The position numbers and the translations under genes are program-made. The notes beneath the pieces are model-generated. The model was not told the DNA's origin and did not search any database. It worked only from the letters and a program-made list of their open reading frames with translations. Below are positions 52,737-61,494 of a stretch of DNA of 64,000 nt, piece after piece. The DNA lies in contig NZ_CP051666.1 of the NCBI RefSeq assembly GCF_012848475.1, positions 2,073,501 through 2,137,500 of the forward strand. The letters are read 5' to 3'. Position 1 is the first letter of the stretch; every line of letters begins with the position of its first letter. This DNA is from Marinobacterium sp. LSUCC0821. GTDB taxonomy: Bacteria; Pseudomonadota; Gammaproteobacteria; Pseudomonadales; Balneatricaceae.

Positions 52737-53818
52737 CTCAAACTGCTATACCTTATCTTTTCATGCGAGGTGGTACTTCGCGTGGCCCTTACTTCAAGCG
52801 TTCGGACCTGCCTGAAGATCTAGATACGCTTGCTCAAGTTCTTATAGCTGCTACGGGTTCAGGGCATTCGCTAAATATTGATGGGATCGGTGGAGGTAAT
52901 GCCGTCACCACCAAAGTAGCCATGCTGTCAGTCTCCGATGATGAATGGGCAGATATAGACTACTTCTTCGCTCAGGTAAGTGTCGAAGAGCAGTTAGTCG
53001 ACTTCAAGCCGACTTGTGGAAATATGTTGTCAGCTGTTGGGCCTGCTGCTATTGAAATGGGACTCATCGATGCGATTGAACCGATCACAGAGATTAAGAT
53101 TCGTGCAGTGAATACGGGTGCCCGAGTAAAAGCGCGTGTCCGTACATCGGATGGAGCAGTGGTTTACTGCGGTGATACTGCAATCGATGGCGTACCTGGC
53201 ACAGCAGCCCCTATCGAGCTCACTTTTCTAGATGTTGCAGGTGGAGCCACTGGCGCTTTTCTGCCTACAGGCAAAACGCGCGACCTAATTGATGGTGTAG
53301 AAGTCACATGTATGGATGTTGCGATGCCGTGTGCTATCGCTCGTGCAGAAGATCTTGGCATAACAGGATATGAAACTGTTGAAGAACTAGATAAAAATGC
53401 TGAGTTTTTTGAGCGGTTTGAAGCGATTCGTATCAAAGCTGGTGAGTTGATGGGCCTAGGCGACGTTAGAGAATCAGTTGTTCCAAAATTCGCGGTTCTG
53501 GCTCCTGCCAAGAATGACGGAACAATTGCGACGCGCTATTTCATGCCTTGGAAGACTCATCCGACTATGGCAGTTACTGGGGGACAGTGCATCGCTGCTT
53601 GCGCACTCACGCCTGGGAGTGTTGCCGATGGAATGCTTACACGGCCGTCCGAAAGCCCCAGCAACGTCAAACTAGAGCATCCAAGCGGTAGTATGGACGT
53701 ATTAGTAGAGTTTAATACCAACTGCGGCTTTGAATTTGAAGCTGCGGGCCTGGTGAGAACCGCGCGTAAGCTTGCCGACGGTAATATTTTTGTTCCCGCA
53801 ACGATTTGGGAGCCCTAG
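52721..53818 (+). CDS. PrpF/GalD-like isomerase (aconitate isomerase or oxalomesaconate tautomerase type)
   Basis: A 365-residue member of the PrpF family with a diaminopimelate-epimerase-like fold. FMRGGTSRGPYF near residue 14, DGIGGGNAVTTKVA, the PTCGNMLSAVGPAA block with the catalytic cysteine near 102, and HPSGSMDVLVEF at the end are visible. Relatives convert trans-aconitate to cis-aconitate, or tautomerise 4-oxalomesaconate. With TcuA nearby an aconitate or methylaconitate role is most likely. The start lies within the end of tctAB. Confidence 0.83.
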   Translation: MASKLTQTAIPYLFMRGGTSRGPYFKRSDLPEDLDTLAQVLIAATGSGHSLNIDGIGGGNAVTTKVAMLSVSDDEWADIDYFFAQVSVEEQLVDFKPTCGNMLSAVGPAAIEMGLIDAIEPITEIKIRAVNTGARVKARVRTSDGAVVYCGDTAIDGVPGTAAPIELTFLDVAGGATGAFLPTGKTRDLIDGVEVTCMDVAMPCAIARAEDLGITGYETVEELDKNAEFFERFEAIRIKAGELMGLGDVRESVVPKFAVLAPAKNDGTIATRYFMPWKTHPTMAVTGGQCIAACALTPGSVADGMLTRPSESPSNVKLEHPSGSMDVLVEFNTNCGFEFEAAGLVRTARKLADGNIFVPATIWEP

Positions 53819-53895
53819 GATACTCAACACCGTCAATTTCGGTTGGAGTGTCGAAATAAGCCTGAATCTGTTCGATGAAGTTTAGGAGATTTGTA

Positions 53896-54876
53896 ATGAA
53901 AGTGCATATCCTTGATGATTGGTTCGATACGTTAAAAACTTTACCGTGTTTTGCAAAGCTGGACGGGCACGAAGTGACTGTTTGGACTGACCACGTTGAA
54001 GAGGTCGAGCAATTGGCACTCCGCTTGAAGGATGCAGACGCAGTAGTACTGTTTCGTGAGCGCACAGCTGTCACGCGCGAGCTACTGGAGCAACTACCAA
54101 ACCTAAAGCTGATCAGCCAGCGTGGAGTGTTCCCGCACGTTGATGTGCAAGCCTGTAGGGACAACAACGTACTTCTATGTTCAAAGCTACCCAAAGGGGG
54201 TGGCTCACCAAACTACGCTGCAGCAGAGCTGACATGGGGGCTAATTCTTTCTGCCATGCGGCAGATTCCTCAGCAAATGCAATCGCTGAAAGCGGGTGAT
54301 TGGCAGATGGGTGTCGGAAAAAGCCTACGAGGCCGAACACTTGGTCTTTATGGTTTTGGCCTAATTGGTCAGGCCGTTGCAGAGGTCGGAAAAGCCTTTG
54401 GCATGCGGGTTCAGTGGTGGGGCTCCGAAGAGGGGCGTGCGCGTGCAAAGGCTGCTGGAGAATATGTACCAGAGAGTCGCGAGGCCTTCTTTGCTAGCAG
54501 CGATGTTGTCTCCCTTCACCTTCGTCTCGTGCCCGAGACACGTGGAATTATAACCTTGAGTGACCTTGAAACGATGCGTTCTGATGCGGTGCTTGTGAAT
54601 ACCTCTCGAGCTGGTCTAATCGCCCCTGGAGCTTTGCTAGCTGCATTGAACTCAAATGAGATTGAGATGGCAGCAGTTGATGTTTTCGATACTGAGCCAC
54701 TTACAGATGCTACCGATGAGCTACTGAATCATGCGCGCCTTATAGGCACCCCCCATATCGGCTTTGTTACAAAAGACGAGTTCAACAAACAGTTTGGTGA
54801 TGCATTCGATCAGATCAACGCATTCGCTGCTGGTGAGCCGTTAAATATGATAAACCCTGAGATCTGGAAAGAGTAA
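53896..54876 (+). CDS. D-2-hydroxyacid dehydrogenase family protein
   Basis: A 326-residue NAD-dependent dehydrogenase: dinucleotide fold GLYGFGLIGQAVAEVGKAFG near residue 152 and catalytic Arg (NTSRAGLI), Glu (FDTEPL) and His (TPHIGFV). It reduces a 2-keto acid or oxidises a D-2-hydroxy acid. Its place in a tricarballylate-type cluster is not standard and suggests hydroxylated tricarboxylates or a side product. The ATG at 53896 has TAGGAG upstream. Confidence 0.87.
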   Translation: MKVHILDDWFDTLKTLPCFAKLDGHEVTVWTDHVEEVEQLALRLKDADAVVLFRERTAVTRELLEQLPNLKLISQRGVFPHVDVQACRDNNVLLCSKLPKGGGSPNYAAAELTWGLILSAMRQIPQQMQSLKAGDWQMGVGKSLRGRTLGLYGFGLIGQAVAEVGKAFGMRVQWWGSEEGRARAKAAGEYVPESREAFFASSDVVSLHLRLVPETRGIITLSDLETMRSDAVLVNTSRAGLIAPGALLAALNSNEIEMAAVDVFDTEPLTDATDELLNHARLIGTPHIGFVTKDEFNKQFGDAFDQINAFAAGEPLNMINPEIWKE

Positions 54877-54878
54877 GG

Positions 54879-55934
54879 GTGATCACTCAGTTCATAGAAA
54901 GGCAGCGGACACGAATATCGACATTTTCTTTTGCACTGCTCGGCGTTGCTGCGTTTAAGGTATTGGATTTGCCGCTGCCCTTTCTATTCGGTCCCCTCTT
55001 TGCCTGTTTAGCTGCAGCGCTCCTAGGCGCCAAACTTCGCGGATTTGGAGTAATCTCCAAGATCGGTAGGGTAATTCTAGGGGTCGCAATCGGCTCATCG
55101 CTGACTCCTGCAGTCATCCACGTGCTGCCGAGTATTGCTTTGTCGGTCGCCTTTATTCCCCTATATGTAATTTTAATCGGTCTAATCGGTGTGCCGTTTT
55201 TTGAGCGTGTTGGTAAACTTGATCGCCAAACCGCGTATTATGCGGCCATGCCAGGTGGACTGCAGGATATGGTGGTTTTTGGTATCGAAGCGGGTGCAGA
55301 TCCAAAAGCACTATCTCTGATACACGCAACCCGAGTGCTCATCGTTGTAGTGGTTGCTCCTTTGCTGGTTAGTCAACTCTTCGGTGCATCCCTAGATCGC
55401 CCCATTGGCGCTCCCGCGATTAGTATCCCGGGCCACGAGCTACTATTGCTGGCGCTTTCCGGAGTTATTGGCTGGCAAGTAGCAGAGCGATTGAAGCTCT
55501 TTGGAGCGACTATTCTCGGCCCCATGTTGGCATCGGCCATACTTTCCCTTTCTGGCGCCGTGGATAGTCGCCCACCAGCGGAGGCTCTTATTTTTGCCCA
55601 ATTCTTTATAGGGCTCGGTATTGGGGTGTACTACACCGGTGTAAAGCTGAAAGAAGTTGCCGGTCTGCTTGCTGTGGCGACGGTCTTCATACTCATACTT
55701 GCAGCGCTAGCAGCCATTTTTACGATCGCTATAGCTTCAATAGATATGGGCCACTCTCAGTTAGACATTTTTCTCGCCTATGCTCCGGGTGGACAGGCTG
55801 AGATGACGCTCTTAGCAATCATCAGTGGGGCTGATCTGGGCTTTATCATAGTCCACCATTTGACACGTATGATTTTGGTTATCCTAGGAGCCCCATTCGT
55901 AGCCCGCCTGTTTTTAACAAGGACGAAAAATTAG
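54879..55934 (+). CDS. AbrB family membrane protein
   Basis: A 351-residue protein with about ten hydrophobic segments in two repeats: LPLPFLFGPLFACLAAALLGA near residue 30 and LKLFGATILGPMLASAILS near residue 205, each followed by MPGGLQDM or APGGQAEMTLLA. This is the AbrB/DUF-type putative ammonia monooxygenase fold, now thought to be a transporter. It starts with GTG two bases after the dehydrogenase stop and meets tcuB tail to tail. Confidence 0.82.
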   Translation: MITQFIERQRTRISTFSFALLGVAAFKVLDLPLPFLFGPLFACLAAALLGAKLRGFGVISKIGRVILGVAIGSSLTPAVIHVLPSIALSVAFIPLYVILIGLIGVPFFERVGKLDRQTAYYAAMPGGLQDMVVFGIEAGADPKALSLIHATRVLIVVVVAPLLVSQLFGASLDRPIGAPAISIPGHELLLLALSGVIGWQVAERLKLFGATILGPMLASAILSLSGAVDSRPPAEALIFAQFFIGLGIGVYYTGVKLKEVAGLLAVATVFILILAALAAIFTIAIASIDMGHSQLDIFLAYAPGGQAEMTLLAIISGADLGFIIVHHLTRMILVILGAPFVARLFLTRTKN

Positions 55935-57076
55935 CCGACGCTTCGAATCGCTATCCGATCTGGTTTTGCTACTCCGACTACTGCCTGATGGCGCTCCTGT
56001 TCGACTGCAAAGGCGACCAAAGCGATTAACCGATAGAAGCCGTGTATAAATTTTCCGTATGGCATGGATAAAAACAGCGCCATCACAAAGCCCAAGTGCA
56101 AGCAGAGTGCGGGCCCGACCCAAGGTGTTGTGCTCACTAGCATCAAGCCGAGTCCCGTAGCGCTGGTGGCAAAAAGCAAGACAAGAAAGCTCACATCCAT
56201 ACCACCATTGTTGCGCCCTCTGACTGCAGGGTCTGCTTTGCGCTTGAGTACTAGTAAGCCCAAAGGGCCCACCAACAAACCAATGCCACCTGTGATTCCC
56301 AAAAGTTTAGGAAGGGAGATATAGCCGTAGGGTGCAGGTAGTTCTAAGCCATAATGCATGACCGTAGCGACTGAGGTTGCCGCAAAACAAAGCATAAAAC
56401 CCCAGAAAGTCGCCTGGTGAAACCAACGGCGCAGCATTGACGGTGTTTCGGTTGGATAGGAACAGCCTTGGCCATTACCTCCATCTAGATATTTCAAGCT
56501 GAGGGCTGCTTTGATACCGGTGCCAACGCTCGCCCAGTCGAGGCTAAATGGACTGGGCAAACTCAACGCACGCCAAAATTTTCGAATCGATAGACTAAGC
56601 GCCAGAAGGACAAAGATACCCACGGAGCCGAATAGAGAAACTAAAACGTTATGTGAAATCACACCGTAAAACTGGTTGGGGTGTGCTGCAAAGAAATCAG
56701 CACCGGTTAGTACCGCTCCGCCGGCCATAAAAAGGCCCAGTATCAATGCAGTCACAATAGAGACCCACAGACCATTTTGTGCGAACAGACGGCCGAGTGG
56801 GGCAGGCCAGGCGTACGCCGCATAATTCTCTTGACGTAAATCCGCAAAAACCGCTGCCACGTTTAGATTGAACTCATGCGGTGGTGCATATTGACAGTTG
56901 TGGTAGCACGAGCCGCAGTTATGACAAAGGTTTGCCAGATAGTCGAGGTTCTCGGTATTGAACTCAAGACGTAGTTCCATCGCCTGAAACACGGCGCAAT
57001 GCCCTTCACAGTAACGGCAAGCGTTACAAATTGTCATGATGCGGGCGGCTTCATTCACATTATTTGTTGAGCGCAT
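55931..57076 (-). CDS. tcuB: Tricarballylate/citrate utilisation protein B (iron-sulfur membrane protein)
   Basis: A 381-residue protein that reoxidises TcuA FADH2 and passes electrons to quinone. The N terminus has two cysteine clusters, CNACRYCEGHC near residue 19 and CHNCGSCYHNC near 53, for 4Fe-4S centres; six or so hydrophobic segments follow from about 100. The ATG at 57076 has AGAGAGG 9 bases upstream and lies 17 bases inside tcuA. The partner TcuA is the next gene upstream on the same strand. Confidence 0.9.
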   Translation of the reverse strand: MRSTNNVNEAARIMTICNACRYCEGHCAVFQAMELRLEFNTENLDYLANLCHNCGSCYHNCQYAPPHEFNLNVAAVFADLRQENYAAYAWPAPLGRLFAQNGLWVSIVTALILGLFMAGGAVLTGADFFAAHPNQFYGVISHNVLVSLFGSVGIFVLLALSLSIRKFWRALSLPSPFSLDWASVGTGIKAALSLKYLDGGNGQGCSYPTETPSMLRRWFHQATFWGFMLCFAATSVATVMHYGLELPAPYGYISLPKLLGITGGIGLLVGPLGLLVLKRKADPAVRGRNNGGMDVSFLVLLFATSATGLGLMLVSTTPWVGPALCLHLGFVMALFLSMPYGKFIHGFYRLIALVAFAVEQERHQAVVGVAKPDRIAIRSVG

Positions 57077-58448
57077 ATTTTGCAGCCTCTCTTCCAGCAA
57101 TCTGTCCAAAAACATTTCCAATTGTCATACCGATGCCGGCGAGGTACCCCTCGCCCAACACATTACCCGCCATTATTTCTCCTGCTGCGAAGATGTTTTC
57201 ACTAGGGGTTTCGTCCCGCATCAGCATTTTTGCCTGTTGGTTTACGCCGACGCCAAGGTAGGTAAAAGTGATGCCTGGCTTGAGGCTGTAGGCGTTGTAG
57301 GGAGGTGTGTCTATAGGTCGAGCCCAGTTAGTCTTGTTTACTTCAAGCCCAGACGTAGCCAATCCATCGAGTTCGGTGTGGTCGAACGTCCCCGGTTGAA
57401 CCGCGGCGTTAAACGTATCTACTGTGTATTTCAGTGTCTGAGGGTCGAGTCCAATTTTAAGCGCGAGCTCCTCGATTGTGTCGGCTGTCTCGGCAGGGAA
57501 CACTGGAGGCATAAAAGCGCCTTTGGATTTGGCATCAATGATGACGTGTCCAATCTGATCTGGTTGTTTTGCGACAAGTCGGCCCCAAATTGCATAGCGC
57601 TTTGGCCAGAAATCCTCTCCCTCGTCATAGAAGCGCTTCGCCTCTTTGTTAACAACAATGCCGAGCGATACGCAGTCAACTCGGGTGCATATACCGCCAT
57701 CAAACTTGGGGGCTCTGCCATCAATCGCTACTGCATGACACTGGTCAGGCTCGCCAATCTGCTTCGCGCCTTTGTCGAGCAGTAGTTTCAGTAGCTCCCC
57801 GCGGTTGTAGGGCGTTCCTCGAATAATAAAATTCTCTGCGACCGGGCCCCAAGCCTCCCTCAACCATTCGATGTTGGCTTCAAATCCGCCAGCAGCCGCC
57901 ACAAAGGCTCGACCTTGAATGTACTCTTTGCCGATGTATGCACCCTCGAAGCGGCCCGCTTCAAATTTAATATCTGTAACTTTTGCTTCGTAAAGTATTC
58001 TGATTCCCAACTTCTCGGCAAAGCGGTAGAGCGCATTGATCAGTTGTTTACCTCCACCCATGAAGAAAGCGTTTGTGCGCCCTAGATGAAGAGTACCTCC
58101 CAGGGGGGGTTGGAACTGCACGCCTCGTTGCTCTAGCCAATCAACACAACTGGCTGATTCGCGCAACATCATCCTAGCCATTGACTCGTTAGTTTTTCCC
58201 TTGGTAACACGCAGGAGATCGTCCCAGTACTCCTCCTCATCATACACGCCGCTAAGTACAGAGAGCGGTCCATTATGCATAGGGCGCAAATTTCGAGTGT
58301 GGCGTGTGTTGCCTCCTCTGTAACTTTTGGGTGCGCCCTCCAGTAGACAAACTGACGCGCCAGCCTCTGCTGCAACAATTGCGGAGATGAGACCCGCCTG
58401 TCCACCACCGGCAACAATAACGTCGAACTCTTTTGTTGATGTGCTCAT
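57060..58448 (-). CDS. tcuA: FAD-dependent tricarballylate dehydrogenase
   Basis: A 462-residue flavoprotein that oxidises tricarballylate to cis-aconitate. The N-terminal FAD fold is DVIVAGGGQAGLISAIVAAEAG near residue 9; RGGNTRHTRNLR, AAAGGFEANIEW and AGEIMAGNVLGEGYLAGIG follow, as in TcuA. I chose the ATG at 58448, with AGGA upstream, over two earlier in-frame starts. It is divergent from a GntR gene and precedes tcuB with overlap. Confidence 0.9.
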   Translation of the reverse strand: MSTSTKEFDVIVAGGGQAGLISAIVAAEAGASVCLLEGAPKSYRGGNTRHTRNLRPMHNGPLSVLSGVYDEEEYWDDLLRVTKGKTNESMARMMLRESASCVDWLEQRGVQFQPPLGGTLHLGRTNAFFMGGGKQLINALYRFAEKLGIRILYEAKVTDIKFEAGRFEGAYIGKEYIQGRAFVAAAGGFEANIEWLREAWGPVAENFIIRGTPYNRGELLKLLLDKGAKQIGEPDQCHAVAIDGRAPKFDGGICTRVDCVSLGIVVNKEAKRFYDEGEDFWPKRYAIWGRLVAKQPDQIGHVIIDAKSKGAFMPPVFPAETADTIEELALKIGLDPQTLKYTVDTFNAAVQPGTFDHTELDGLATSGLEVNKTNWARPIDTPPYNAYSLKPGITFTYLGVGVNQQAKMLMRDETPSENIFAAGEIMAGNVLGEGYLAGIGMTIGNVFGQIAGREAAKYALNK

Positions 58449-58459
58449 TTGCATTCCTG

Positions 58460-58477
58460 TGTATACAACTGCATGCA
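58460..58477. promoter_or_regulatory. Candidate GntR operator
   Basis: TGTATACA (58460-58467) and TGCATGCA (58470-58477) are adjacent palindromes in the gap between tcuA and the GntR gene. FCD-type GntR regulators often bind TTGTATACAA-like sequences, so these are good candidates. Confidence 0.55.
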
Positions 58478-58537
58478 ATTATTTCAGTGTTCTGTTAATC
58501 TGTCAAAAAAATTTGGAAAAGTGGAAGTGGAGTGGAA

Positions 58538-59194
58538 ATGATAAACGACTCGAGAGATGAACGCTCGCGTGTTGAGATTGCATACGACAAGTTACTCACT
58601 GCTATACAGGAGGGAGAGTTAAAGCCGGGAACTCGTATCAGAGAGGTCGAACTTGCCGAAAAGTTTGGAATTAGCCGAACGCCTATCCGCGACGCTATCT
58701 TGAAGCTTGAATCTGAGGGGCTGCTGATTCATGAAGCGCGTAAGGGAGCGGTAATAAAGAGTCTGTCTCACCGAGAGATTATTGAACTCTATGCGATGCG
58801 AGAAGTCCTTGAAGGCACTGCTGCTCGCTACGCGGCACAACATGCCTCGAGTGCAGAGATAGAGGAGCTTAATGCCCTGAATGATCTAATGTATGAGTGC
58901 AGGTCAGAGCCTTCTCGCGTAGTGAGTTTTAACCGTCAGTTTCACAACCTACTCTACAGCTGTGCCAATAACCGTTACCTGCTTGGCGCACTGCGCAGCC
59001 TATCCAACGCTATGGCGCTACTTGGAAAGACCACCCTAGCTGATCCAGTTCGAACAGAAGAGGCTTTCAAGGAGCATAGCTCCATCGTAATAGCAATCGC
59101 ACAGAGAGATGGTGATAGTGCAGAATTTGCCGCAAGAAAGCATATACTCAAAGCTAAGGCTGAGCGGTTGAAACTTTTAAGAGATAAGGTTTAA
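58538..59194 (+). CDS. GntR family regulator (FadR/FCD subfamily)
   Basis: A 218-residue regulator: N-terminal winged helix with LLTAIQEGELKPGTRIREVELAEKFGISRTPIRDAI (landmarks GELKPG..I.E..LA..FGISRTPIRDAI, about residues 17-55) and a helical FCD effector domain with metal histidines in FNRQFHNLLY and EEHSSIV-like KEHSSIV. The ATG at 58538 is supported by GGAG; a GTG six bases earlier is possible. It probably controls tcuAB and the cassette. Confidence 0.9.
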   Translation: MINDSRDERSRVEIAYDKLLTAIQEGELKPGTRIREVELAEKFGISRTPIRDAILKLESEGLLIHEARKGAVIKSLSHREIIELYAMREVLEGTAARYAAQHASSAEIEELNALNDLMYECRSEPSRVVSFNRQFHNLLYSCANNRYLLGALRSLSNAMALLGKTTLADPVRTEEAFKEHSSIVIAIAQRDGDSAEFAARKHILKAKAERLKLLRDKV

Positions 59195-59325
59195 CGGAGA
59201 TATCACGATGATAGCTTCTAATCAGGTCGATTAGCCCCCCTTCTGGTGCATGTAATACAACCTCCCGTCTTTAATGCGTTAAGGGTATGCACATTTAAAA
59301 AAATCGCGAGGTGAAGGGCACATAC

Positions 59326-59355
59326 AAAAAAGGCTTACATCGTCTGCAAGCCTTT
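59326..59355 (-). terminator. Intrinsic terminator of the truncated tRNA-Phe
   Basis: On the minus strand, AGGCTT and AAGCCT arms with an 11-base loop are followed by a T run, 5 bases after the CCA of the tRNA fragment. It is what one expects downstream of a genuine tRNA gene. The gap 59195-59325 before it shows nothing else. Confidence 0.75.
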
Positions 59356-59360
59356 AAATA

Positions 59361-59405
59361 TGGTGCCTCGAGGCGGAATCGAACCACCGACACGAGGATT
59401 TTCAA
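59361..59405 (-). pseudogene. tRNA-Phe 3' fragment
   Basis: The minus strand reads anticodon-loop sequence TTGAAAATCC, the variable region, a T-arm GGTTCGATTCCG, acceptor strand and CCA: the last 45 bases of a tRNA-Phe with anticodon GAA. The 5' half (D arm and acceptor partner) is absent, so it cannot be functional. Such fragments are the tRNA-derived part of an attachment site. Confidence 0.85.
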
Positions 59406-59481
59406 TAATCAAATGCAATTATAAGTCAATTAAATCATATAGTTACTGGGTCGTCCGTTGCGTGACTTTCATAACTATGCA
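59386..59481. other. Right copy of tRNA-Phe-like attachment repeat (attB copy)
   Basis: About 94% identical to 45706-45802, in the same orientation. The first 20 bases overlap the tRNA-Phe fragment; the remainder is non-tRNA sequence containing GTCCGTTGCGTGACTTTCAT in common. The rest of the gap to 59744 holds no gene that I can support. Confidence 0.8.
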
Positions 59482-59744
59482 TAACAAAGCACTACTAACT
59501 TGCGCAAAAGTACGAATAGATCTGCATTACTAATTAATGACTCATTACCCGCAATAGCGGACTAAGGGTCAAAACGGAATTCTAAGTCACCAATATGCAC
59601 AGAAGCTGTGCCGTCAGATAATCGTGCAAGCAAGCCCAGAATTCTCACTTCTTATACTGATCGTTATTTCAGCAATCTGAATCAAGACCAAGTCAACTAA
59701 ACTCAATACCATGCCTACATGGTTTTCAGTGGTAAATTGTCGAA

Positions 59745-60608
59745 ATGAACAGCTTGCACCAAAGAATAGAGCACGTTTGTGAATACATAGAGTACAACTT
59801 GGATGGTCCGCTTAGTTTGGACGTTCTAAGCGATGTAGCATGCTACTCCAAGTTTCACTTTCACAGGGTATTTAAGGCCGTTACGGGATTAAGTGTCCAG
59901 CAATATGTGCTTTACCTGCGACTGCGACGAGCGTCATTCCGCATCAGTTTTGAGAAAAATGTTAATTTGTCAGATATCGGTTTTGAGGCGGGCTTTGATA
60001 GCCCTGAGGCTTTCAGTCGTGCTTTTAAACGTGAAGTTGGACAGCTTCCAAGCGAATTCAGACAAAATGCTGATTGGGGAAACTGGAATTTACGGCTTAA
60101 GAGAGAGCAATCAAGACTCAATAAGAGGCATAAAATGGAAATTAAGGTTAAGGTTACAGAGTTCCCTGAAATACAAATCGCTTATCTGTCCCACATAGGT
60201 TCCCCAGATACCGTGCTCAAAACAGCTGGTAAGTTTATCGAATGGAGAAAAGAGACGGGGCTATCACCAGTAAAGACAAGCCGAACATTTGGTATCGCCT
60301 ATAGTGATCCAGAAACCACACCCCCTGACGAGTTTCGCTGGGATGTTTGTGGGTCAGTTAAAAGCCACGTCCCTGAAAATAGTTTCGGCATTAAAAATGG
60401 AACGCTTCCAGCAGGGAAATGCGCTGTCATACGTCACAAAGGCAGTCACGACGGTCTTAGCGATTCAATTTGGCATGCAATAAAAAACTGGTTGCCTGAA
60501 AGCCAAGAGGAGCTTAGAGATCATCCGATTTACTTCGAGTATCTAAATTTTATTTTCGAAGTTGATGAGTGTGACTTGTTGACTGATATCTACTTACCGT
60601 TGAAGTGA
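59745..60608 (+). CDS. AraC family regulator with GyrI-like effector domain
   Basis: A 287-residue protein: two helix-turn-helix units at residues 8-105 (LDVLSDVACYSKFHFHRVFKAV and LSDIGFEAGFDSPEAFSRAFKREVG are the landmarks), then a GyrI-like small-molecule binding domain from about 128 (IKVKVTEFPEIQIAYLSHIG ... FGIAYSDPE). This Rob/SoxS-type layout responds to drugs or other small ligands. It lies alone between the tRNA-Phe repeat and the island 3' genes, so it seems cargo of the satellite or of the insertion. Confidence 0.9.
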   Translation: MNSLHQRIEHVCEYIEYNLDGPLSLDVLSDVACYSKFHFHRVFKAVTGLSVQQYVLYLRLRRASFRISFEKNVNLSDIGFEAGFDSPEAFSRAFKREVGQLPSEFRQNADWGNWNLRLKREQSRLNKRHKMEIKVKVTEFPEIQIAYLSHIGSPDTVLKTAGKFIEWRKETGLSPVKTSRTFGIAYSDPETTPPDEFRWDVCGSVKSHVPENSFGIKNGTLPAGKCAVIRHKGSHDGLSDSIWHAIKNWLPESQEELRDHPIYFEYLNFIFEVDECDLLTDIYLPLK

Positions 60609-60812
60609 ATCTGATCAGAATCTGAAACGTCACTTAAGATGGATTAAGTGGCGTTCGACTGAAGTTCCAAAATAGGCACATTTAAGCCCTGCACTACCAG
60701 TCATACTTTATCGTAGGGAGGGCCGCTAAGGGCAATTGTAAGACATCATTTACACGCTTTTAGCGGACTAGTTTATGGTAAAATTAGAGTGTCCCAAATT
60801 GAGGTTCACCCT

Positions 60813-61370
60813 ATGCCTAAATCAAAGAAACCATCCACATTAGAGTCTGAAATTTTAGCTGGCGCAGGCAGTGAATACATTTCCGCAGAGCTTGCTGGAG
60901 AGCTTTTCAAAACGGGTAATGGTTCTACCATAGATGTCGCTCAATTCGTCTCAGAAGCTCGCTCTTTAGCTAAGAGCGTTAAGTCTGGCGACAATGGTCA
61001 TCTTGTCGATAAGCTATCGTCCCAACTTCACCTGCTTGATGTGCTTTTTACCCGTACTACCCGACTAGCAGTTGCTCAAAACAACCCTGAACGAATGCTG
61101 GCGATTTTGGATATGGCGCTGAAAGTTCAGAACCACACTCGCCGAACAGCTAGTACGATCAGTGAACTAACCCACCCTAAAGCCAATGTGAGCTTTATTC
61201 GAGCTGAGAATGCCAATGTGGCGACTAATCAGCAGATCAATTATTCAGAAAAAAATCTCGGAAACGAACTAAACACAGGTGATATCCATGAGATGGACAG
61301 ACGAAGCTCGGGCAAAGCAAGCAGAGCGAATCAGGAAATCGAAGCCTTGGTTGAAGTCGACAGGGCCTAA
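60813..61370 (+). CDS. Hypothetical island protein
   Basis: A 185-residue soluble protein, helix-rich, with LVDKLSSQLHLLDVLFTRTTRLAVAQNN (landmarks LDVLFTRT, NPERMLAI) and a polar tail. No domain is named with confidence; similar genes often precede small RWT-type genes near the ends of gammaproteobacterial integrative elements. The ATG at 60813 has GAGG upstream; an in-frame GTG lies 24 bases earlier. Confidence 0.65.
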   Translation: MPKSKKPSTLESEILAGAGSEYISAELAGELFKTGNGSTIDVAQFVSEARSLAKSVKSGDNGHLVDKLSSQLHLLDVLFTRTTRLAVAQNNPERMLAILDMALKVQNHTRRTASTISELTHPKANVSFIRAENANVATNQQINYSEKNLGNELNTGDIHEMDRRSSGKASRANQEIEALVEVDRA

Positions 61371-61494
61371 AACAGAGCAGGGTAAGCGTATCTCCTGCAT
61401 GAATGCTCTTAAGAGCGGCGCTTATGCTGCAGAGATGCGTGATCTAGAGATATTACTTCTAGAAATTAGCCGAGCTGTTGGTCATAACGATTGA
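61288..61494 (+). CDS. Small island protein with RWT-type N terminus
   Basis: A 68-residue protein starting MRWTDEARAKQAERIRKSKP and continuing STGPKTEQGKRISCMNALKSGAYAAEM. This short pattern recurs next to the ends of phages and integrative elements, but I know no proven function. It overlaps the preceding gene by 83 bases in another frame, with AGGTGA before its ATG. Its stop lies inside the right inverted-repeat module. Confidence 0.7.
   Translation: MRWTDEARAKQAERIRKSKPWLKSTGPKTEQGKRISCMNALKSGAYAAEMRDLEILLLEISRAVGHND

Noticed and set aside
57036-57785. A 249-codon open frame on the plus strand opposite tcuA
   Set aside because: The minus-strand tcuA frame has clear FAD and family motifs over the whole stretch; the opposite frame has no recognisable protein pattern and is a shadow.
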